DNA from: Treponema sp.
GTDB lineage: Bacteria > Spirochaetota > Spirochaetia > Treponematales > Breznakiellaceae
Direction: 5' to 3'
NCBI GenBank assembly: GCA_031283505.1
Contig: JAITBO010000239.1
Location: 1-5,973, forward strand
Length of the DNA stretch: 5,973 bases
Below are positions 1-5,491 of the stretch, piece after piece (the first letter of the stretch is position 1; each line of letters begins with the position of its first letter). The notes below the pieces were generated by a model. The model did not search any database. It was not told the DNA's origin and saw only the letters and a program-made list of their open reading frames with translations. A program made the position numbers and the translations under genes.

Positions 1-163
1 TCTTACTGCAAGCCAAAAATGCCCCACAATGACCGGTTGCGAAAAATTTTAGAGGGCCCGCTTGTTTTTGCCTATCCTGGGAGCCTGCCGCGCTTAATGA
101 TAGGGGAATATTATAGAACACCAGTTTGAGCATGGGGACAAGAAAAACTTTAAAATATAGGAT
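1..163. other. Left-edge stretch without a recognisable gene
   Basis: I find no identifiable gene here. Plus frame 1 is open from the window edge to a TGA at 127-129 (42 codons). It could be the tail of an upstream gene, but its translation resembles no family I know and the opening is short enough to be chance. CCTATC at 71-76 can pair with GATAGG at 99-104 around a 22-base loop, a weak structure. TATTAT at 109-114 and TAAAAT at 151-156 look like -10 boxes; the second has TTGAGC at 126-131 upstream, but the 19-base spacing is long. None of these is convincing alone. Confidence 0.35.
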
Positions 164-259
164 GAAACGTCCAAGGACGAGTTTCAGCCGTAAACTTTAG
201 ATTGCTTTAGCAAAAGGACATTTAAGGAGGCTTTAGCCTCAACGCGGCTTTCAGCCGCT
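164..259 (+). repeat. Cluster of small hairpins with repeated CTTTAG/TTTCAG motifs
   Basis: Several short inverted repeats lie in a row. GAAAC (164-168) pairs with GTTTC (181-185) and encloses GTCC (169-172) paired with GGAC (175-178). TTGC/GCAA (202-205, 210-213) closes a TTTA loop. GAGGC/GCCTC (227-231, 236-240) closes another TTTA loop. GCGGCT/AGCCGC (244-249, 253-258) closes a TTC loop. CTTTAG occurs at 195, 205 and 231 and again at 274 in the next hairpin. The nonamer TTTCAGCCG is repeated at 182-190 and 249-257. The regular loops argue against chance. The cluster could be a structured RNA leader, or a remnant of an IS200/IS605-like element, whose ends often carry such hairpins. I found no transposase, so its nature is unproved. 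Confidence 0.5.
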
Positions 260-266
260 ACAAAAC

Positions 267-292
267 CCACCGCCTTTAGGCGGTGGTTGTTT
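267..292 (+). terminator. Terminator-like 8-bp hairpin just before the lyase gene
   Basis: CCACCGCC (267-274) and GGCGGTGG (279-286) form a perfect 8-bp GC-rich stem with a TTTA loop, followed by TTGTTT (287-292). The shape is that of an intrinsic terminator, although the T run is interrupted. It sits only about 10 bases upstream of the AAGG ribosome binding site of the lyase gene, and no promoter fits between them. So either the lyase transcript reads through it, making it an attenuator candidate, or it is a transposon-end hairpin that landed there. A terminator of an upstream plus-strand gene is the third possibility. Confidence 0.5.
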
Positions 293-308
293 AGTTAAGG
301 ATACGTTT

Positions 309-1844
309 ATGGACATTCACGACACTGTGGATATTGGAAAGGGACGGCTCACCATTGAAGATGTGGCGGCGGCGGCGAAGAAGTGCGGAGGGGCCCGTCT
401 TTGGGCTTCAGAGGATTTTGAAAAACGGATAGAGGAAGGCGCGGCTTTTCTGGATAAAACGCTGGCGGAACATGGCGGCATCTACGGGGTGACTACGGGG
501 TACGGCGATTCCTGTACCGAAGTGGTTGATCCGGAAAACTATTACGATCTTCCGGTCAACCTGACCCGTTACCATGGCTGCGGTCTGGGGGATTTTTTTG
601 ACAGTGAAACTACCAGGGCAATCATGATAGTGCGTCTCAACACCCTGGCGCAGGGATACTCCGGGGTCAGCATGAACCTGCTGCGGTACATCAGTTTTTT
701 CATAGAAAAGGACATACTCCCCCTTATTCCCCAGGAAGGATCCGTCGGCGCTTCCGGGGACTTGACGCCTCTCTCTTACCTGGCGGGCGCCCTCATCGGC
801 GAGCGGGATGTACTCTACCAGGGCAAGGTCCGTTCCTCCGCCGAGGTCCTCAAGGAACTGGGTATGCCCCTTTACCGCTTCCGTCCCAAAGAGGCCATTG
901 CCATCATGAACGGTACTGCGGTGATGAACGCGGCGGCGGTTCTGGCCTACAGCCGTGCGGATTACCTGGCGGACCTTGCCTGCCGTGTCACCGCCATGAA
1001 TTCCCTGGCCCTCAAGGGCAACGCCTATCACTTCTTCAAGCGCCTCTTTGACGTAAAGCCCCACCAGGGCCAGAGTCTGGCGGCGGAAAAGATACGTCTG
1101 GCTCTCAGGGCCGAAGCTTCGGAGGGCCTGGTCCCCGAGCGCATTCAGGACCCTTATTCCATACGCTGCGCACCCCATGTGCTGGGGGTTTTCTACGACA
1201 CACGGGAACTGCTGCGCCGTCTCATCGAAACAGAGATGAACAGCGCCAACGACAATCCTATTGTTGATCCCGAAACCAAATCCGTCTACCACGGCGGACA
1301 CTTCTACGGCGGACATATCTGCTTTGCCATGGATTCCCTGAAAAACATCGTTGCCAACATTGCCGATCTTCTGGACCGCCAGCTTGCCCTCCTTGTGGAT
1401 GTCAAATTCAACCGGGGGCTTCCCCCGAACCTTTCGGGTTCGTCCGGAAATTACGCCTATAACCACGGCTTTAAGGCTGTTCAGATAAGCGCCTCCGCAT
1501 GGACGGCGGAAGCCCTTAAAAACACCATGCCTGTCAGCGTTTTTTCCCGTTCTACCGAATGCCACAACCAGGACAAGGTTAGTATGGGAACTATTGCCGC
1601 CAGAGATTGTGTCAGGATCATCACTCTTACGGAACAGGTGGCTGCCGCTTCACTCCTTGCATCGGCTCAGGCCCTGCGTCTCCGCCTGGACAACGGGGAC
1701 TTTCCCGGCGAAAAAATAGCCGGGGTGGAAGAGACCTATTCCCAGGTGTTCTCTTATTTTGCCCCCCTCAAGAATGACCGGGTGATGGACCGGGATTTAT
1801 TGAAGACTGTGGAACACATAAGGGAAAAGTTTTTCCGCGTGTAG
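309..1844 (+). CDS. MIO-type aromatic amino acid ammonia-lyase (HAL/PAL/TAL family)
   Basis: A complete 511-residue lyase of the histidine/phenylalanine/tyrosine ammonia-lyase superfamily, which removes ammonia from an aromatic amino acid to give a trans-acrylic acid; cytosolic and normally tetrameric. The Ala-Ser-Gly triad that cyclises to the MIO cofactor is at 148-150, within GSVGASGDLTPLSY. Other family marks are YGVTTGYG (59-66, catalytic Tyr59), NGT (201-203), QDPYSIRCAPH (280-290, Tyr283 and Arg286) and SANDNP (312-317). The segment NQDKVSMG (420-427) has Gln421 where bacterial HutH proteins have Glu, a PAL/TAL-like feature. In NLTRYHGCG (84-92), Tyr88-His89 occupy the substrate-selectivity positions. 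The ATG at 309 has AAGG at 297-300, 8 bases upstream. The gene ends in tandem stops TAG-TAA. No hutU, hutI or hutG lies nearby, so a histidine-degradation role is doubtful. The substrate cannot be fixed from sequence alone; tyrosine or phenylalanine is my preference. Confidence 0.93.
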   Translation: MDIHDTVDIGKGRLTIEDVAAAAKKCGGARLWASEDFEKRIEEGAAFLDKTLAEHGGIYGVTTGYGDSCTEVVDPENYYDLPVNLTRYHGCGLGDFFDSETTRAIMIVRLNTLAQGYSGVSMNLLRYISFFIEKDILPLIPQEGSVGASGDLTPLSYLAGALIGERDVLYQGKVRSSAEVLKELGMPLYRFRPKEAIAIMNGTAVMNAAAVLAYSRADYLADLACRVTAMNSLALKGNAYHFFKRLFDVKPHQGQSLAAEKIRLALRAEASEGLVPERIQDPYSIRCAPHVLGVFYDTRELLRRLIETEMNSANDNPIVDPETKSVYHGGHFYGGHICFAMDSLKNIVANIADLLDRQLALLVDVKFNRGLPPNLSGSSGNYAYNHGFKAVQISASAWTAEALKNTMPVSVFSRSTECHNQDKVSMGTIAARDCVRIITLTEQVAAASLLASAQALRLRLDNGDFPGEKIAGVEETYSQVFSYFAPLKNDRVMDRDLLKTVEHIREKFFRV

Positions 1845-1857
1845 TAATGCTGTCCGG

Positions 1858-3504
1858 TTAATGTTTAAAATGCCTGGTCCCGGTAAACACCATGGCGATT
1901 CCGTGTTTATCGCAGGCTTCGACAGAAAGCCTGTCGTTGAGGGAGCCGCCGGGTTGTATGATGGCTTTGATCCCGGCTTCCGCTGCGGCCTCCGCCACGT
2001 CCGGAAAAGGGAAGAAGGCGTCTGACGCCAGGATGCGGGGCGGTTTTCCGTCGCCAAACGCCCTGGTTTCAGAATCCCCGGCGATGGCGCCGGCGCTCCG
2101 GGCAAGGGCCTGCTGCGCCGGCCAGATGCGGTTCACCTCACCGCCCCCTATGCCGGCGGCGGCCCTGTTCTTTACCACCATGATGCCGTTGGACTTGACG
2201 TAGGCCACTGCCCTCATGCCGAAGATGAGGTCCGGAATGTCCTCCGGCAGAGGCGCCGCCTGGGTGACCACTTCCCATTTTTCCAGGAGCCTCCGGTCCG
2301 CGTCCTGCACCAAAAGGCCGCCGTCAATGGAGATACATTCCCGCCTTTCCCGTGGAGCATGGGGTGCGCACATGATCCTGAGGTTTTTCTTCTTCCTGAG
2401 AATCTCCAGGGCGGCATCGTCAAAGGCCGGGGCGGCGACTATCTCCAAAAAAAGTTCCGATAGTTTTTCCGCAGTCGCCGCGTCAACGGGGACGTTGCAC
2501 GCCACGATACCCCCGAAGATGGAGACCGGATCGCAGGCGAAAGTTTTGGCGAAGGCTTCCGGGAGGGAATCTCCCAGGGCTATGCCGCAGGGGGTGTTGT
2601 GCTTGACTGCCGCGCAGGCGGCCCGCGCTCCCCCCGAACCTGCCTGGTACCGGGACAGGCCCAGCGCCAGAAGGTCCGCCTCTCCCTGGGGCGGAATCCC
2701 CTCCGAGGGGAACCCGAAGGCGCAGACCGCTTTCCAGGCAAGGTCCAGGTCCCGAATATTGTTGTAACTCAGTTCCTTCCCGTGAAGCTGTTCCATGGAG
2801 GGGAGGGCGCCGGGACTTCCGGTGTTGAAATACAAGGCGGCGGTCTGGTGACTGTTTTCACCGTACCGCAGGGATTGTGCTTTTTTAAGGGACATGGGCC
2901 AGTAGGCAGGGTAGTCCGCCTGGTTCCCGTCGAAGTCCAAAAGATAGCGCGCAATGGCGGCGTCGTAGGCGGAGGTCAAATCGAAAACTTTTCCCGCAAG
3001 GCGTTTCCTGAATTCCTCAGGCACTTTTCCTGTCTTTATCCCTTCCATGGTTTCGCCGTAATCCGCCGGATCCGTGAGGACTATCACGTCCCGGTAGTTT
3101 TTCGCCGCGGAACGCAGCATGGCCGGTCCCCCTATGTCGATGAACTCCACCGTTTCTTCCAGGGAGAGACCTGCCCGCGCCTTCTCGAAGAAGGGGTAGA
3201 GATTGACGCATACTAAATCTATCGCCGAAATGCCAAGTTTCTCCAGGGTTTCCCGGTGGGCGGGTATGTCCCGCCGGGCAAGGAGTCCCGCATGGACGGC
3301 GGGATGCAGAGTCTTGACCCTGCCGTCAAGACATTCGGGAAAACCCGTGACTGCGGATACATCGGTGACGGGGATCCCTTCGCCTTGCAGGTGTTTCGAT
3401 GTCCCCCCGGTGGACAAAATTTCCCATCCCGCGCCGTTAAGAAACGAGGCAAGAGCGGCAATGCCTTCCTTGTTGAATACGCTGATCAAAGCCCGTGGTT
3501 TCAC
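1858..3504 (-). CDS. purH: Bifunctional AICAR transformylase / IMP cyclohydrolase PurH
   Basis: This 548-residue protein catalyses the last two steps of de novo IMP synthesis: formylation of AICAR by 10-formyl-THF, then ring closure of FAICAR to IMP. The N-terminal cyclohydrolase (MGS-like) domain covers about residues 1-150, with STGGTS (31-36), GRVKTLHPAVHAG (61-73), NLYPF (101-105) and DIGGPAMLRSAAKN (123-136). The transformylase domain follows, with RYGENSHQTAALY (213-225), LSYNN (245-249), catalytic KH within KHNTPCG (301-307), SDAFFPF (494-500), QPGG (517-520) and the C-terminal HGIAMVFTGTRHFKH. About 29 residues more than in the E. coli enzyme lie between LSYNN and KHNTPCG (roughly 264-293). 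The start is GTG (3504-3502), well supported by AGGAG at 3515-3511 with a 6-base spacer. That start overlaps the purN stop as GTGA, so translation is probably coupled. It is the last visible gene of the purM-purN-purH operon. Confidence 0.97.
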   Translation of the reverse strand: MKPRALISVFNKEGIAALASFLNGAGWEILSTGGTSKHLQGEGIPVTDVSAVTGFPECLDGRVKTLHPAVHAGLLARRDIPAHRETLEKLGISAIDLVCVNLYPFFEKARAGLSLEETVEFIDIGGPAMLRSAAKNYRDVIVLTDPADYGETMEGIKTGKVPEEFRKRLAGKVFDLTSAYDAAIARYLLDFDGNQADYPAYWPMSLKKAQSLRYGENSHQTAALYFNTGSPGALPSMEQLHGKELSYNNIRDLDLAWKAVCAFGFPSEGIPPQGEADLLALGLSRYQAGSGGARAACAAVKHNTPCGIALGDSLPEAFAKTFACDPVSIFGGIVACNVPVDAATAEKLSELFLEIVAAPAFDDAALEILRKKKNLRIMCAPHAPRERRECISIDGGLLVQDADRRLLEKWEVVTQAAPLPEDIPDLIFGMRAVAYVKSNGIMVVKNRAAAGIGGGEVNRIWPAQQALARSAGAIAGDSETRAFGDGKPPRILASDAFFPFPDVAEAAAEAGIKAIIQPGGSLNDRLSVEACDKHGIAMVFTGTRHFKH

Positions 3505-4133
3505 GATTCTCTCCTGTTTGACATTTTTTCTATCATAAACACCGCCGCTTCCACAATGGCGGTATGTTCCTCTGTATGAATCCGCTCCGCCAGCGAAGCG
3601 GGAGTATCCCCCGCCATGACCGGGATCTTCCGCCGTAGAATGACGGGACCCGTATCGGTACCGGCGTCTACCAGGTGAACCGTGCAGCCCGATTCCCGTT
3701 CCCCCGCGTCCAGTACCGCCCGGTGTACCCGTTCGCCGTACATTCCCGGTCCGCCGAATTTGGGGAGCAGGCTTGGATGCAGGTTGATGATGCGGTTTCG
3801 GAAGGCTTCAAGAATGTCCCCTTCCAGTATCGAAAGGAATCCCGCCAGGATGATGAGTTCCGCGTCCCGTTCCAGAGCCCTTCTGAGGATGCGGTCCGAC
3901 AGATCCCGCCGCCGCTTCTCTTTGGGGAGGCTCCGGTCCGGCGCTTCGGCAAAAGAGGGTATCCCCGCAGCCAGGGCCCGTTTTAGGGCATAGGCATCCC
4001 CGCGATCCGAGACGACTGCGGCTGTCTTCCCGGCGCCCAGCCTGCCGGATTTTTCCGCGTCTATCAGAGCCTGGAGGTTGGTCCCGCTCCCCGAAACCAG
4101 AACAAGGATGTTTACAGGCGGCCTGTCACTCAA
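3501..4133 (-). CDS. purN: Phosphoribosylglycinamide formyltransferase PurN
   Basis: GAR transformylase transfers the formyl group of 10-formyl-THF to glycinamide ribonucleotide, the third step of purine synthesis. From the start chosen here it has 210 residues, normal for the family. Visible motifs are the phosphate-binding SGSGTNLQ (14-21), IILAGFLSIL (94-103), the catalytic INLHPSLLPKFGGPGMYG (116-133, Asn117 and His119) and DAGTDTGPVI (156-165, catalytic Asp probably 160). The start is uncertain because no ATG precedes the conserved NILVLVSG core. I prefer TTG at 4133-4131: AGGGGA lies 8 bases upstream and the protein then begins seven residues before the core, as is usual. It would overlap the purM stop by 8 bases (TTGAGTGA). 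A second TTG at 4163 would add 10 residues and has GGAG about 10 bases upstream. The stop overlaps the purH GTG start. Confidence 0.95.
   Translation of the reverse strand: MSDRPPVNILVLVSGSGTNLQALIDAEKSGRLGAGKTAAVVSDRGDAYALKRALAAGIPSFAEAPDRSLPKEKRRRDLSDRILRRALERDAELIILAGFLSILEGDILEAFRNRIINLHPSLLPKFGGPGMYGERVHRAVLDAGERESGCTVHLVDAGTDTGPVILRRKIPVMAGDTPASLAERIHTEEHTAIVEAAVFMIEKMSNRRES
3511..3515 (-). promoter_or_regulatory. Ribosome binding site of purH, inside the purN 3' end
   Basis: On the minus strand AGGAG lies 6 bases before the GTG at 3504, within the last codons of purN (Asn-Arg-Arg-Glu-Ser-stop). It is the strongest ribosome binding site I see in the window. It fixes GTG as the purH start and supports coupled translation across the GTGA overlap. 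Confidence 0.75.
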
Positions 4134-5235
4134 AGCGCACTTCCCCTGTTGTCCCTGTTTCAACCCGGCCTATCTCCCAGGCCGGACAGCCCAGAGCGTC
4201 CAGGTATTCAAGGGCTTTCCGGACATCGTTTCTGTCCAGGGCAAGGACAAATCCTATTCCCATGTTGTAAGTGTTAAAAAGAAGTTTTCGTGTTTTTTCA
4301 TCGGCCAGCAGTATTTCTGCGCCCGCGGTCAGGGCTTCCGCTCCGGCAAGATTCCGTCCCGCTTCTCCATGTGCGGAAACGCCGCAGGCTATACGCGCAA
4401 AGACAGGCGGTATGGTCCAGGACCCTGAATAGATCACCGCGTCCGGTTTGCTGCCTTCCGGGGAATAAAACATACGGGGGATGTTTTCGTAGAAACCACC
4501 TCCCGTGATGTGGGCCATGCCCCGGATTTCCACCCTTTCCATGAGGCTCAGCACGGGCTTTACATACAGCCGGGTCGGTTCCAGGAGCGCGAGGCCCAAG
4601 GGTATGCCCCCGAAGTCTTCGTTCAGGTCCGGCAGCGCCCTGCGTATGAGGCTGAACCCGTTGGAATGCACTCCCGACGAAGCCAACCCGACAAGGGCAT
4701 CCCCTTCTTTGATGTTCCTGCCGTCCACGATGCGCTTCCGGTCCGCTATGCCCACGGCGAACCCCGCAATGTCGTACTTGCCCTCGTCGTAGAACCCCGG
4801 CATCTCCGCAGTCTCTCCGCCCAGGAGGGTACAGCCCGTTTCCTTGCAGCCCCGGACCACTCCCCGCACCAGTTCCGCCGCGACATCGGCGTCGAGCTTT
4901 CCGCAGGCCAGGTAGTCCAGAAAAAAAAGGGGCTTTGCCCCATGACAGAGAATGTCGTTTACGCACATGGCTACGCAGTCAACGCCCACGGTATCGTATT
5001 TTTTTAGGGCGAAGGCCACATCCAGTTTGGTCCCCACGCCGTCGGTTCCCGAAACCAGGACCGGTTCCTCCATGCCCGCGCCGGCATGGATAAAATCCTT
5101 TATAGAGAACATACCCGCAAAACTGCCTATGTTGTTGATCACCGCCGCGTTCACGGTTTCCGCCGCCAGTTCCCGGTATTTTCCTACCGCCCGGTAGCCT
5201 TCCTCGATATTTACCCCGGCCTGTTTGTAGTCCAT
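4126..5235 (-). CDS. purM: Phosphoribosylformylglycinamidine cyclo-ligase PurM
   Basis: AIR synthetase uses ATP to close FGAM into aminoimidazole ribonucleotide, the fifth step of purine synthesis; a cytosolic homodimer in known cases. The 369-residue product begins MDYKQAGVNIEEG, the expected N-terminus. It shows SGTDGVGTKL (62-71), the long VDCVAMCVNDILCHGAKPLF block (85-104), LLGGETAEMPGFY (137-149), GLASSGVHSNGFSL (183-196), LEPTRLYVKP (218-227), AHITGGGFYENIPR (241-254) and NMGIGF (324-329). The protein is about 25 residues longer than the usual 345 or so. The extra length lies between the IPPVFARI segment (275-282) and NMGIGF, where E. coli has a short linker. The ATG at 5235-5233 has only a weak upstream binding site (AAGA region). 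It is the first gene of the visible purM-purN-purH operon, and its stop overlaps the purN start. Confidence 0.97.
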   Translation of the reverse strand: MDYKQAGVNIEEGYRAVGKYRELAAETVNAAVINNIGSFAGMFSIKDFIHAGAGMEEPVLVSGTDGVGTKLDVAFALKKYDTVGVDCVAMCVNDILCHGAKPLFFLDYLACGKLDADVAAELVRGVVRGCKETGCTLLGGETAEMPGFYDEGKYDIAGFAVGIADRKRIVDGRNIKEGDALVGLASSGVHSNGFSLIRRALPDLNEDFGGIPLGLALLEPTRLYVKPVLSLMERVEIRGMAHITGGGFYENIPRMFYSPEGSKPDAVIYSGSWTIPPVFARIACGVSAHGEAGRNLAGAEALTAGAEILLADEKTRKLLFNTYNMGIGFVLALDRNDVRKALEYLDALGCPAWEIGRVETGTTGEVRFE

Positions 5236-5314
5236 GGTTTGTATCTTATGGGAATTCCGGCCTTTTGGCTATACGGGAGAAGTTTTTCGGAGAAATACAT
5301 GACCTAAGGTGGCT

Positions 5315-5331
5315 GCCAGGCAAAACCTGGC
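5315..5331. repeat. Small hairpin in the purM leader
   Basis: GCCAGG (5315-5320) and CCTGGC (5326-5331) form a perfect 6-bp inverted repeat with a 5-base loop, 80 bases upstream of the purM start. It could be an operator-like palindrome or a leader hairpin in the purM mRNA. On the minus strand no T run follows it, so it is not a terminator in the operon's direction. I cannot match it to a known repressor site or purine riboswitch. Confidence 0.3.
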
Positions 5332-5353
5332 TTTCAACGCTTGAGTTTTTTCA

Positions 5354-5382
5354 ATTATCCAGAATGAGACGGAAGGGGAAAA
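5354..5382 (-). promoter_or_regulatory. Possible purM promoter
   Basis: On the minus strand GATAAT (5359-5354) matches the -10 consensus at five of six bases. TTTTCC (5382-5377) lies 17 bases upstream but matches the -35 consensus poorly. It sits between the terminator of the neighbouring gene and purM, where an operon promoter is expected. It would give a leader of about 110 bases that includes the 5315-5331 hairpin. Confidence 0.3.
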
Positions 5383-5445
5383 CGCGGTTTTTGCGAAGTT
5401 TTTTGCGGGGGTATGGGCAGACCCGGCGCGGAGTGTTAAAACCGC

Positions 5446-5478
5446 AAACAAAACCGCCGTCCCGGTTTGGGGCGGCGG
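5446..5478 (-). terminator. Intrinsic terminator of the right-edge surface-protein gene
   Basis: Read on the minus strand, CCGCCG (5478-5473) pairs with CGGCGG (5459-5454), and the stem continues as CCC/GGG (5472-5470 with 5463-5461) past a single bulged A. The loop is six bases, and TTTTGTTT (5453-5446) follows directly. It begins 13 bases after the stop codon at 5494-5492. It is a textbook rho-independent terminator and separates this gene from the purine operon, so purM needs its own promoter. Confidence 0.8.
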
Positions 5479-5491
5479 CTGTTGCCGGGGA

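Noticed and set aside
161..190. Hammerhead ribozyme, suggested by GATGAAAC near GTCC
   Set aside because: The CUGANGA box, separated from GAAA by a stem, is missing, and the GAAAC here is part of a simple stem with GTTTC.
164..290. CRISPR array, suggested by repeated short palindromes
   Set aside because: The repeats are unequal in sequence and spacing, and there are no uniform spacers or cas genes.
408..1565. Long open frame (385 codons) antisense to the lyase gene
   Set aside because: It is a by-product of GC-rich codon use in the opposite gene. Its translation resembles no family, while the plus-strand frame holds every lyase motif.
2216..3216. Plus-strand open frames across purH
   Set aside because: Antisense shadows with Arg/Ser/Pro-rich, motif-free translations. 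The minus-strand frame is a full-length PurH.
4298..4966. Alternative minus-strand frame of 222 codons inside purM
   Set aside because: It overlaps the purM frame completely and has a low-complexity Arg/Gly-rich translation; PurM is intact without it.
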